From Toxoplasma gondii ME49 (lineage: Eukaryota > Apicomplexa > Conoidasida > Eucoccidiorida > Sarcocystidae), in NCBI RefSeq assembly GCF_000006565.2, contig NC_031478.1:1843874-1907873 (forward strand): a stretch of 64,000 nucleotides of DNA, in the 5' to 3' direction. The translations under genes were made by a program, and so were the position numbers. Below, in pieces: positions 46,428-59,600 of this stretch. The stretch's first letter is position 1, and the number at the start of each line of letters is the position of its first letter. The notes under the pieces were generated by a model. The model was not told the origin of the DNA. It was given only the letters and a program-made list of their open reading frames with translations, and did not search any database.

Positions 46428-49400
46428 CGTGCGAAAGCAAACTGCGCGGAGATCTCCTCCCCCTTCCTTCTTGTTCTCCTTTTCCAGCTTCCTCTCCTCC
46501 AGTCTCTTCTCCGTTTCTTCCTTTCTGTATTCGCTCGCGTAAGGTCGCGGGGACGAGCCAGCTACGAAGACATCTGGAAAACGGGTGAGTCGGGTCGGAA
46601 GGCAGGCTGGAGAGAAAGTGGAGGAGATGGAGAGACACCCAAACTGGAGGTAGGACGCATGTATGCCTCGCGGCTTCTTGCCTCCTTGGCTGCGCCCCGG
46701 GAGAAGCTGAGGAAAAGCGGAACGCCACCAGTCTCGCGAAAGACAAAGAACTCGCGAATGGAGACGCTTCGGAAAGAGAAAAGAAGAGGCGCCAATCACG
46801 AAGAGAAAGTGAAACACAGGCACCAGTGAAGAGGGCGGGCGTAAGGCGGACGGGAGAGGATGAAACGCTCGTAACGTACGCCGGGGATAAGCAGTCAAAA
46901 GACGTTAGGAGTTGAAGCCTGAGACTTGCGCGTCGTAGACTATGAAAAACTGAATTTAACCAAGTATCGCATACTCTCGACTTCGGCGTGAGACCCAGAC
47001 ACGCGCGATCCGAGTCAAGGAACTCGCCGTTTTTTGTTTGGTGGTGGAGACAAAGCCAGAGAAAGGAAAGGACATCTGCGCGCCCTCCAGAATAACGGCT
47101 GAAGAGTCACAGGGGTCTGCCAAGCAAGTTCAGAAAAAGCGCCTTCTGTGACTCGGAATGTCTTGTCCTCTTAGCGGTGGTCGGCGGAACTGTTTCTCGA
47201 TGTGCCTAAAAAGAATCAAAGACGAACACTTTGCGAATTCGAGTCAACAGGAGGGACGAACTCGGCCAAGGAACCGACAAAGAAAGCGAATCTGGAGCGA
47301 AACGCACTGTAACAAAGGAGAAAAGACACAAAACGACGAGGAAGAGGGGAAGAACACAGCTGAGGCACACTGGGAAGATGTGGAATGCAGGCGAACAACG
47401 TTCGCGGTCAACTCTCACAGAGACAACGGAACGACGGTCCTGACCGACTGCCCAGCTTTCTGAGTTGCTCAGATCAGCGACGTCTATGGAGTCAATCAAG
47501 TGGAGAAAAGTAAACCTCACTTGCTGGCTGCGAAGAAACTAACACCAGCCACTTTTCTTGAGAGGTTCACCGTTTGTTGCCGCATTCGAAAGCTTCCGCT
47601 GACTAGGTCGCACACTTGCATGCGCATGTGCCTCACAGAAAGACACGAAACTGCAGCGTAAGGAATCAGTGCCGCGGGACTTTTTTACATCTTTTTCTCG
47701 GGGGCGGAAACTGTGTTGTCAGGCTGGGCATGGAACCGCAACCGCCAAGAGCTTTTACTTCACTGGCATGAACAACTGGATCGCGGGATCAAAGGAAGGC
47801 CGGGGAGGACGCTCGCCAGATCAATGTAACGTCCCGATGTTTTCTTTGTAGATCCCATGCCTTTTCGAAACTTGAATCTTACTGAAGGCGAGAGAGAAAA
47901 GCGACTCCATGGCAATTAGACCGCCCTCAACGCTAGAACACAGGCGAAAGACTACTTGTCGCAACACGAAATGCACAGCCGGCACATTCAGCACGAAACC
48001 GGAAAAGCCAATCTTCTTCGAGGAATCACCTCCTTCGCTCCTGTGACGGACCAGCGTGGCGCCTGAAACACGAGGGTGATTCCTGGCGATCGCCGGGGCC
48101 CCGAATCGAGCGGTCTCCTTTTTTTTCACTTGAGGGCACAACTATGTCACGACAGGAGGAGCACTGCGAGCACTGGCACCTGCAGCAGCTTGAAAATGAG
48201 AAGAGCAGTCTCTCTTGAACAACTCTGTCTAAAAAAAGACGACTCAACGACAGACAGGGACAAGCCACTCCCCGGACTATTGAAAAACGCGCTTCGGATT
48301 TCGTTCCACAGTATCTGTAGATACTACGGCTGGAGCCTACGGAACTTTGCAGCTGTCAAAAATCCCCCCCTATGGACAACTCCTTTGTCGTCTTACGACT
48401 TCAGACACTTCCATCCGTCCATTCTGTTCCCAGAATAACACTCTGGGTAACAAATAAATCAATCTGAAGTGGGCTTGGCAGCAAACGAGCTGTCTTCTAG
48501 GTCTGTGTTTGACATCCTCGACCGTGGCGTGACAAATGGATAAACGGTAACGCGCCACATAAATCCCAGCATAGTTTCTGTGTGTATGTCGGTGACATAA
48601 ACAGTTCATTACTCTTCCGGATACAGGTCCTCGAAACGCTGATTCGGTGCTACTCTTCAGCCATGGCTAACGCGGTGAGAAACTCAACACAAACTTTACC
48701 TCCGCAGTACTGTGCCTCCGTCGCGACTTGCGGGCAGCAGCACGCAACGACTAAACTTTCATTCCTTGATGTATCCAGCTAGAGAGACGCGTGATCGTAC
48801 ACCTCGTTTCGCGCTTGTGGGCACTGACTCCGACCATCGTAACCCCTGTTCGGCGCACGAAAGAACGTCGACGAAGAAGGTAGTGAAAATGGCTTCCACT
48901 TTTGGGGGGGTCGTCTAACGAACGAGTCGGCGCTTGTTTGGCCGGCGACCAGGTTGGAGAGCCGCTGTGCATTTGCTCGTTTGGCTTGCGGAACAACTTA
49001 TGCAGACTCGGCCGCCGTGACGCGACGGTCGTTTTCCCCGAAAGACGAAAACCGCACATGCTTCTCTAAACAAGCGTGATGGAGCACTTCGTTGCTCGTG
49101 TTAGTTTCTCTCACGCGCTACTGTATCTAACTGGAAAGCCAGCATTGTGTTTTGTGTCGTGCTCCACGTGTCGACAGATGTTTTGGCCAGTCGTGCAACT
49201 TTCTGGAATTTTTCAGCCGGTACGGAAACGGGTCCTGAAAAACATACACGTTGTGGATACATCGAAGGAACGGCTTGACAGAGATCCTCCCTCACCGGGT
49301 ACGCACCGCCACATCTTTCGGCGCGCACAAAAAACACCCGTTCTTTTGCGCGGGGTACGGTAGGACACAACAGACCACGAACATGCAAAATTCGAGAACA

Positions 49401-50629
49401 TGCCACCACCGCACCAGAAAAAACTTGCTTCAGACACTCCAGTACGTCCCGCATGAGGGCTACCTTTCGGTTAGGATCCAGCTGCAACTTTACACGTCAA
49501 ATACAAAACGTGCTGAAAGCGTGGAAACCGGAATTGAAGAAGACACACAGAGGAACAAGGCCGACGAAGGACGTCCTATAAAAGCGGCGGCGCGTGGAGA
49601 TGCAGTGATGATCGGAACCCCGGAAAGTGAAACCTTTGACGGTCCGATTTCTTCGTGTGCCGTCGGACTGCAGAAGCGTGGCAACGTCTTTCTAGAGAGC
49701 CAGACACTCCCCATCTCTCCCTCTCGAAGAAAACGCGCGCAACTCGGAAGTTTTTGCCCTCCAGCCAGCCCCGTCAAATCTTGGCGGCCTCGTTCGCTCC
49801 TTCCAAGCTCGCATCTGGCCAAAAACCTAGTCTGATTGCTCTCCAAGGCATGGTAACAGAACAGAGACGACCGGAAACAGCAGAGACGGAATACACTGTC
49901 GTTCACCGGACGCCGCCTCTCACCTGTGCTTACGTAGCCTTCGACAGCGGAGGAAATCAAAGACCGCTCACAAAGACAGTGGTCAGAAGATATCTTCGAA
50001 TCGCATACACTGTTCCCGACAAAAATCGCTTTTTCCTTTTAAACCTTCGTTCGCAACGAAGCGTTTGCCACGCGTCGTTCAGACACGAAAAATTGGGAGA
50101 AGTGACGGGATGCCGGAGACGTTTTCATGCCTATATCATTTGTTAGCTCCTCTGGAGACAACGCAGCGACAAACGATGAAACCTTGAATTCCCAGATACC
50201 ATGGAGCAGTTAAGCGGTGAGGTCCGTGATATAACCGAAGAGGACCTGCTGGTTTTTTCCCAGTCAGGATCCTAGCTAGCAGCTGTACAGATACACCAAA
50301 CGTCCTCGCCTACAGAAAAACTTTCTCCGGCCGTTAAAAGCAGCCATAAAACCCATCGCGTGCGACGCAACCTCTGACGCGTGTGCCGCAGCGTCGGTCC
50401 GGTTCCTCCCGCGCCACTGTGGTACCTCCGCCCTACAATTAAAACGACGCCCACTTCCGCATTCAACAGGTTGCCTCGGAGTTGAATCTTTCGTCGCGGA
50501 GTGTTCCTCCGCTTCGAATACGCTCTTCGACCGCCTTGACCTGCAAACGTCCGTTCCCCAAGTTGCGGGGCACACAAACGTCACGAGACACAGAACCTAA
50601 AACGCGTGAACCCCCGCAGACGCATGCGC
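46428..50629. other. 4.2 kb region without a convincing gene
   Basis: The left part should be the MED31 promoter; TGCATGCGCATG at about 47617 resembles coccidian promoter words. The right part should be the 3' UTR of the giant kinase. In between, two exon-like pieces stand out: plus 48627-48676, flanked by a good acceptor and donor and reading VLETLIRCYSSAMANA, and minus 49482-49423, reading LDPNRKVALMRDVLECLKQ after an acceptor-like site. Neither could be chained into a gene, so no CDS is called. Confidence 0.4.
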
Positions 50630-53600
50630 TCACTCTGAGGCCGCAAAATGCTTCGCGCTTCCCTTGCTTCTCTGCTGCTCCCTGCGGACTGTCTCGTCAG
50701 CTGTTGGTGCTCGTCGCCCCTGCCTTCCGGACGCTGGCTCCACAGCCGCCGGCGCGACTTGTCGCTCCGCCTGGAAAACGCGTTTTCCTGCGTAGTCGGT
50801 CGGCGGGAGAATATGGCCCGCGTTGCCGCTCTGCCCTGGGTACGGAGAAACCGGCCCTCCCCCTGCGCGGATATAAACCTGTGGCGCAGGCCGCGGAATC
50901 CCAGGTGGCGCCGCGGTCTGAACCGCACAAGCGGCAGCACCCGCTACGCTCTGCGGCAGGGACCTCGCCTCCCCCGAAGACCCGTTCCACGCGGAAACCG
51001 CGTCTGCACCCGGAACAAAACATCGCGGCTCCACGCCTGCGCGAGGAACCGATCCGCGGGCAGCCAACGTGTCTGGAAATCCGCCGCTCTGCGCTCGCGA
51101 AACTGAAGGAACATGTGCAAGGCCGCTGCAGCCGGGACCGCCAGGTGTATGTACACTCGGGAACGCCCGTCGTTCGCCAGATATATTTTCTGCGGGGAAC
51201 GTTTCCGAAGCGCTGGATCCCCCCGAGACGAGAGTGCACGGTGAAGGCAGTCTGACTAACAGCGGTCCTCTCTCATGGGAAGGCGCCAGCGGGCGAACGG
51301 GTCGCGCCACTCTGCTTTCGGCCGCGGGCAGACTCGCGGCTTCCCGCTCCGCGAGTTCGTGGAGTCTTGCGCGACTTTGGCGTCCCGATTCCCCGGAGTT
51401 CGCTGCCGAAGAAAAATCCTGCGAAACAGCACGCTGCTTCGGAGATCCTCCGGATGGTAAAGGCGGTCCCGCACCCTGCAACACTGCGGCAAAACCGTAC
51501 GGCATCGGGGGGATAGCAGACCCGTTCTTTTCTACAGATGCCGCCGGCACAGTTGCCTGAGTTCCCTGTCCGCTCGAAGGCGCCGTCAACGCTGGGCCGA
51601 GACTGCGCCGGCGCTGCGTCGGATTCCAGACAAGCTCCTGCTGCGAAGGAGGCGCATGCGCACCGCCAAGACTCTGTGCCTGGTAGCGTCTGTCGAGTTT
51701 CCGGTTGTAGGTTTCTTGAATCAATCTCAACAGCTTTGCGTCGACGCACCCGTCCGGTCGAGTCGCCTGCACAACCTGGAAGTGCCGTTGGACGCCTTCT
51801 GCGGGTCTCAGGTCGTCAAGCTCCTCTCGCTTCACAGTCTGCGCCTCCTGGGCGTCACCTCTGACAGACGCACCCTTGAGGGATTCCCCTGTCTTGGTAC
51901 CGCATGGACTCTGGAGCTCGGAGAACGCCGGCACCGAGGCCGCGGGGCGGTCCCGACCCCCCTGTCGCCCTGCGCCTCCAGGCGGCGCTCCAGGCCCGCA
52001 CGCAACCGTCACTCCTGTCGGTTGGGTCGCGAGACTGGAAGAAAGATACGAATGGGGAGCAGACGAGGAAAATCCAGAAAACGCCACAGCCGGGAAAGGA
52101 ACTGTCGGCTGGTCAGCGCAGGAGACAGCGCCAGCGGCAACGCCCTGCGGCGTCTCTCCCGCGCGACTCGAGCCGACTCCGGCAACGCCGTCAGTCGAGA
52201 AAGAACATGAACCCCCCCACATCGAGTCGCCTGACCCCTCAGCTCCTTGGTCTCCGGCTCCTTGTCCAGACTGCGCCCAAAAAACGGGAGAAGAACATGA
52301 CGTCGCCTGGCTGTACTGCACATGGCTCAGAGCTCTCGAATGTTCTTCCCCGCTTCCTCGTCCCTGAGACGAAGAGTTTCTTCCACCCAGCGACGCAGCA
52401 GGAAGCGGCGGTGCCTTCTTGAGGTCCTCCTCCCTGCGCTCTTGACCGGCCCAGGCCTTTACCTCCCCGCTCCTGAGACAGTGGGCCTCAACTGCGAACG
52501 ACGCAGGCATGGACACCAGGTCAGGGAAAGGCGGGAGGCCGAATCTCCTCGTCGGCTTCGTTCCTTCCTGCCTCTGTGCCTCCTCCTTGCCGCGAGGCCC
52601 CAGCGGTCCCCCCGCGCCCCAGCCGGGCAGGGCGCTCCACGGCTCGCCAGATCCCGTGGGGCCTGTTGACCCGCAGAGGGCATCCACGGGGGCTGCGCAT
52701 GGCGACGCATGCGAAGGCGGCGACGCCTGGACGTATCCTGTGCCTGCAGAGGTCCTCCCTTCTCGTGGAGGCTCCCAGACGCCCCAACCTGCAGGCAAGC
52801 TGATGCGTCCACCGGCCGCAAATCGTTCACTGCCACTCCAGAGAGAAGTTCCATGGCCAGTGGCAACACAAGCCCCATCAGACCGGTCGACAGAAACCAG
52901 GTTCTGTCGCGTCTCCACCGCTTCCTCGGAGGTCGCGGAAGCTTCCGGACCCCCCAGGCCCCCGTTGGGCTCTTCCTGCTTGCGAGCAGCGTTGGCGCCT
53001 CCTGTCCACCCGTCCACCAAGGATTTGTACAGGAGCGAAGGCCACCGCGTGGGCGACGAGAGCGACGACTCTCCTTTCCTCTCCGATGTTTCCTGCGCCG
53101 CTCTTTCTCCCGCCGGCTCCGACACAGCTGCACCACTGGCTGCGGCTGCAGAACCTGAGAGGTGGGCCTCACCGTCTTGACAGGCTGCAGGCGCGTCGCC
53201 CTGTCGTCCTCCTCCTGGCGAGGGACTTGATTCAGCCTCTGGCGCCTGGAGAAGAGCGGCCGGAGGCTTGGGCGCAGAGCCACGGGCCCCCGCCTCCCCG
53301 CTGTCTGCATGCGTTTTGGGAAGGACTCTACACTTCTGAAGAGCCTCGAGGCCGCCGGAGACACTATTTCCCTGAATTGTCGGACTCTCGAGCATCGCAC
53401 AAAAGTGCGTCTCTCCGACCGGCTCTGCTGAAGACGAGGAGGAAGACGAGGAGGGAGAAGTTGCCAACGCTGGAGCAACGGAACACGAACCCATAGACGA
53501 GGATGAGGACGCTGACGAAGTTGAATAAGACGAAGCTGAAGGAAGAGAAGAAGAGGAGGAAGCTGACGGAAGGGATGAGTTGGAAGTGGAAGAAGAAGAA

Positions 53601-56600
53601 GCAGAAGAAGTTGAAGAAGCTTCAGGAGAAGAAGAGGAAACACGTGGAAATGGAGGAGGGGCGGCCATTCCTGAAACGGAACGGCCAAACGGCCACAGCC
53701 ATGCGAGAGGAGATGCGCCCTCGTGCGTCGCATGCGTTTCTCCTTTGCTTGAACTCTCTTCGCTGCTCTGCTCTTCCTGGGGTTCTCTCTCGCGTTCACC
53801 GTCCGTCTCCGCTAAACCAGGCATCCCTGTGTTCACCGCCGCGGCGTCGAGATTTCCGGAAGGCGCAGCTGCGCGTGCCTCGTCTTTCTGCTCCCCTCGC
53901 TCTCCGACAACTCCTTCTTCTTTTACCTCGATATCTCCCTCTTCTCTCTCTTCTCCCTCTCTCCCGGCGCGTTCGGGCGCTTGAGGCTGAAGCCCTTGGC
54001 CCTCAGAGGCTTCACCCAGAGATCCACTTTCCTCTGAGAAACGTCGTGAAGGGACTCGCTCCAAAGAGGACAACAACATGCTCTCCTCCTCGCCCTCGGC
54101 GACCGGCTCGTCTCCGCCGTGAGGCTCCAAAAGCTCCGCCCACTGGACCCCGTCGTCGCTTCGTTCCTCGGCGTTTTCGCCTTCTTCTGTCGGCAAAGAC
54201 TCTCCAGTGCAAAGCGTCTCTGTGTGTGTGCTTGTCTCTCCCGGAACCGCGCCCTCACCAGCACCACGGATTTCGCGCCGCGCGCCGAATAACTGCACAA
54301 GGAAAGACAGCGCCGAGTCCGTCGGATTGGGAGACTGAGGCGCGGCTTCGGGCCCGTTGGGCTCCAACGCGCCGCCGGAGGGAGACGGTTCGCCCTTCGC
54401 CTCACTTGGCGCGGCTGCAGCCGTCTCCACAAAACTTCCAGGGTCTTCTGGACTTCGCCGAAAGAGAGACAACAAGCCGCCCTCTCCGGCCTTCTTCCCC
54501 TGAGACACAGACGGAGAAGACGTCGAGGCAAATGGCGCAGCCGGTTTGGGGATTGAAGGACTGGCTTTCAGGTGAGACGTCTTGTGTTCCTTTTCGGCCT
54601 TCTGCGCGCCGACACCGTCGCGGCCTTTCTCTGTCGCGAGCAGCGAGGCTCTGCCTTCTCGACCTTTGCGACAACGCCGCCTGAGAAGCGGTCCCGTGCG
54701 GCCAGGACACACAGAGACAGTCCCTGCACTCGGTGTGGGGAACGAGGAGGCAGACGAGGACGCATTCGCCTTCTCTTCAGACCCCGCTCGACGCATGAGA
54801 AGAACAGGGTGCAGCGCAACTCGCGAGCTACCACCCTCTGAAGGCCCGCATGCAATAACCTGTACTTCAGTCGATCCAAACGCAGAGACAGAGACAGGGA
54901 GACTCGGAGGCGCGAAACGACTTCCATCCTCAGACTCCCCGCGACTCAAACTCGAGGGTACAGAAGAAGATGAAGACGACGATGAAGACGACGAAGACGA
55001 TGAAGACGACGAAGACGATGAAGACGAAGATGAAGACGACGAAGATGAAGAAGATGAAGAAGAAGACGACGAAGACGAAGAAGAAGGTGGGGTCGAGCAG
55101 GGTTCGATAGGGTCATTCGTCCCTGGAACGCAAGTGTCGTCATGGAGATCGGTGTCATCGCGCTTCAGTCCGAACAAGGAAGCAGCGGACGACGAGCGCG
55201 GAGACTCGAAGTCGGACGTTGTCTCGGCCTTTCCGGATTCTTCTTCTCGTTGGTCTAGCCCCGCATGCGTACTGGATTCGCCGAAGATACCCAGGCCGAC
55301 GTTGGAGAAGAGCGAGGCGAAAAATCCCCCGGTCTGCGCTTCCCTCGCTCCTTCGCAGCTCTCTGGGGTATGCAGATCTCTCCTTTCGTCTCGCTTCTCG
55401 CCGACCGCCAAACTCGCCGTTCCCGCGTCTTCTTTACCATCGCTTCCTTCTGTCTCTTTCCAGTCTTCAACTGCCTCTGTTTCCGTTCTCTGGACCTCCT
55501 CCCGCTTCTCCGCGCCCTCAGGGATGTCGTGGAATGTCGCGCCAAGAACCAAGTCTTCCCCGCGAACCGCTGGCGCCTCTGAAGTCGCCCCGCAGTCACC
55601 CAGAGAGGGGTCTGCAGGAAATCCTTCGTTTTTCGGCGTCCCGTAGCAACTCTGGGGCTCTTCCAAAAGCTGCGCCGACGGCGTGGAATCTCCCTTGTCT
55701 CCGTCTTCATCCGACCTTAAGGCAGACTGCATGCAGTCCGTCGTAGCCGCGACCCGCGGGTCGCGAGCTCCTTCCAGATTCTTCGCCCACACGAGAGAGT
55801 GTCTCTCTCTTTCTCTAGTTCTATCGACCGTCGCCGTTTGCCCTTCTTGTACCACCTCTTCGCTTCCTTCTCCCCTGGGCTGTCTTAATCCCGCAACACA
55901 GTCCTCAGGAGGCGACGGCTCCGAACTCTCCCCGGCATTCACAGTCTCCGGGGCAGCGTCTGCGGGATCGCGAACCTCCTTGGATAACTCCGCATTCGCA
56001 TAGGGTCCAGGGAGGGGACTGGTTTCCAGAGTGTCGGAGCGACAGGGGCGAGGGTCTTGCAGGAAGGGTCCTGTGGCCTCGGAATCTCCGCCGCGGCGAG
56101 TCTGTGCGGGGAGCTGGGGCTCTCCATCTCTAACGCCGGAGGCGAAGTGCAAGCTCCTCGACGCGTCCCCAACGCGTAGCTCCGCAGAGCCTCCTGAGCC
56201 TCTGGGTGACGGCAGAGAGGGCTGGTGAGGCCATGCGACTTGGGAGAAGAGAGAGTCGTGGTTTCCGCGAAACGCTTGAGGCTCCGCTGTCGGGTGATGC
56301 GTAAAAACGTCGAGATTCGGAGCGCACTGGCCCGTCGTCGCGGGGCTGCATGTGACGTGAGCCGCGAGCTCCGCCTCAAGCTTCCCGCGGTCCATCGACT
56401 GAGACCCATGGATCGCCTGTCGGCCGATCTTGAAGCGGTGGAGTCGGCTGCAGGTGCCTTTTTTGCGTCCGTTGGTGGGCTGCGGCTTCCGAAAAAACGG
56501 GATGAACTTGAGGAGATTCGAGAGCACGTTCGCCTTGCGCTTTCCGTTCGCGACCTCAATCGCCTCGCGCAACTCCTGGTGGGACGCCGGCCGGCTGCGA

Positions 56601-59600
56601 CTCGAGGCGCAGAACTTCTTGAAGAAGGGATGTTGGAGCAGCTCCGTGGCCGTACCTCGCTCCTCGCTGTTCTTCCGCAGACAGCGTTCGACGAAGAAAC
56701 AAAACGTTTTCTCGTACCCCTCGTTCAAGTTGATTCGCGGCGGCGAACCCTCCAAAATCGTCCCCAAGAGGTCCTCCAGACGCATGCGCCGGGGCCAGGG
56801 CAGCGAGCCAACCGCCACCTCGTACGCCGTGATCCCGAGAGCCCAGAGATCCACGCGAAAGTCGTACCCTTCGCTCGCGCCGAAGCCGGGAGACTTTAGC
56901 GACTTGCGCGTCTGCTCCAAACTCGATGGACCTGGCAAGTCTCTGGAGCTTTCTTGCTTCCGACGCCCCATCTCCACCCCCAGACGCGCCAGCTCAGGCG
57001 CCATCCACTGGGGAGTCCCCACAAACTCCGTACACAGTGAATCTGCACACAAGACAAGCGAGCAGAACGACCTGCGCGTCACACAAAATCCTCCAGATGC
57101 GTCCGGAACCGAGAAACTCATTCATCGGTTGTCACAACTGAGAACTCCTCTCAGGAGATCTGTGTTCACAAACAAGCGACTCTTCTCTTAAGCGTCTCCT
57201 TCCCAACGGGTGCTGTTCGAGCTGCGAAGGGATTGTGTGCAAAATGAAAAACTTCTCAAAAAACGCGGGAGTCTCAGAGGGAACTTCGACAGACGAGGAC
57301 TGAACTGGAGGCACACCGGACTAGACGGCGTTGTAGGAAAACCGACTTTCGAACACTGTTTCTGCAGCCTCGTCTCGTCACCAAGAACTCTCACATTCGG
57401 CACGACCCCACGCAGTCTCGCCTGGGATTGAAAAGTCTCCCTTCTCTCGTTTTCTGGCTTAGCAGATTGGCCTTGGGAATACTGCTCTAACATCTTCGAA
57501 AACATAAGAGCACTCCAAGCAGCGTATCCACGATGTTCAATCCCCCAACCCCATTCTTCTCTTCTCCGCCACTTCACTCACCTGTAATGTCCGCACAGAC
57601 GCCGAAGTCGATGAGCTTGGCTCGGCCTTCTGCGGAAATGAGGATGTTGGAAGCCTTTAAATCGCGGTGCATGCGACGGGGCTGTTTCGCCGCGCGCGCG
57701 GCTTCTGCAGAAGGTCCGTCTCCTGTCTCCTCGGCTTCCGGCCTCGCGCCCACCTCTTCTGCGTTCTTGTGTTTCCCTTCGTTTCTCGCTCCTGCAGCTT
57801 CCGCTTCGCCGCCGTTGTGCAGATACTTTAGCGCCTTGAGAACATCCCTGAAAACGCAGGGAGCGCGGCGAAGCGCAGCCGAAAAAAGTGAAGTCTCGCA
57901 GCTTGAACAAACACAGAGGGCCGCCCTTTGAGGTTCCCAGCAAATAAAACGCGTTATCACTGCCGGGCACTGCAGTAAATAGAATTCAGGAGTATTCTCT
58001 TCGCTGTGTTAACGTTTATGCGACACCGTTTTCGAAAAAGTTAACTATGTGAATAAGCATCATCAACCAGTGAAGGGATTCGAACCCACAACTTTCTGAT
58101 GACAAATCAGCAGCTCCACGCAAAACAGTGAAGCAATGAACTCCGAAAAAAAGAAGAGAGACCTTTACACCGAAGAGTCCATCATTCGTGGCACTCCACG
58201 CATGCACCTGAATATCTTGTTCCGTTAATATCGGCCCCACACACGCAGAAAGCATCTCTCGATAAACCCTTTCAAAATTCTTGGAAATCTAAAGAATTTC
58301 TCGTGATTCACTTCCTGAGAGAAAAATGCAGGTCCCTCAAAAAGTTAGTCATGGATGAGCATTTGCTCCCTCTTAGAAAAACCAAGAATTCGAAGCTACA
58401 TAGGAAACACAAAAGGTTTTTTTTCTTACCCTTCGACGATCGATCTTCACGAACTCGCCCCAACAGATGGAAATAAACGCAAAGTCTTCACAGCTAAAGC
58501 GTTTAACACGAATTTGCGAAAGCCAAAGCAGCATTTCTGCGCAAAAAACTTGCCGCCTCCCGTCTACGCAGAAACAGAAGACTCATTTCTTCCTTCTCCG
58601 TGCCTACACTTCCCAGAGTGTCTCCAGTCTCAAGAACGGGCAGCGGGTCAGTGAACTCTGGATAGGACACTGCGGCGAGGCTGCACACACTGGAGGAAGC
58701 AACTCAGTTCGCGTTCCCTTGAGCCGCGAGTGCGTACCGTCTCCACTGTTAAAGGGGAATACTCCCCATGCTCTCTGTGAAATGGCAACTCGCTTACTGT
58801 AGAAGAGCCGCGATGAGGGGCTCTGGAAGCGGCCCTGCCGAGGCGTACAAGTCGCGCAGAGATCCGCCAGGCAGGAGCTCCATGGAGAAGACGAGGTAGC
58901 AGGGAGGCCACTGAAAGGCTTCATACATTTTGACAATGCCCTCGTGATTGCACTGTTTTAGAACGTCAACTTCTCGCATGACCTGATTCAAGTAGTTCAC
59001 CCGCGCTTCTTTGTCGGTCGCGCCTTGGAGCTGGAGCGCTCCGTCGAGGTCGATGATTTTGAGGGCGACCTCGTCTTCCTCAACGTCTTCTTCTGCGCCG
59101 TCTCTCTCGTCTCCGTCAGACACCTGGCGGGCTCCTTCCGGCCTCTCGACCCCAGGTCTCGTCTCCTCCGCTTTCTTCTCACGCGCCTCTGAGACCTTCT
59201 TTCCAAACGCCCCGAGGAAACTCCCTCCAGTCTTCTCTTCCGGTCGAGCCGCCTTCCGGTACCGCGTGCACTTGAAAACCGCGCCATGGGCGCCTTTTCC
59301 GACGAGCTCTTCTACGACGTAAACTGCACTGGGTGCTGCGAACGAGACTGCGGGAAGCTGCAGGTCGAAGATTCGCTCAAACTCCCCCAAATTTCCTCCC
59401 AGACGCACCCATTCTTCCAGTCTCTTCTCGATCCGAACCTCGCCGCTCCCGTCCGACAACCCAGGCGCCCGCTCACACCCTTCTTCCCCTACAGTTGCAC
59501 TTCCTCCCCCCGCAAAATCTACCCCTTCAGCTTCTTTTCTACCTTCTTTTCCTTCGGCTTGGTCTTCTTGTTCGCGGTGTCCGTCTCCGTGCTCTGATCC

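Noticed and set aside
45798..46898. Longer MED31 reading frame extending to 46898
   Set aside because: The extra part begins with TTG and contains no ATG before 46427, so it is 5' leader.
52459..53799. Second minus-strand frame of 446 codons inside the kinase exon
   Set aside because: It is a shifted frame of the same exon, with Pro/Leu/Arg runs created by the Ser codons of the real frame.
54582..55646. Plus-strand frame with a long Asp/Glu run
   Set aside because: The acidic run is only the complement of the kinase's poly-serine codons, with no start context or splice support.
58064..58122. Functional tRNA-Thr gene
   Set aside because: There is no acceptor-stem pairing and no A box, and the T stem is partly mismatched; kept only as a relic.
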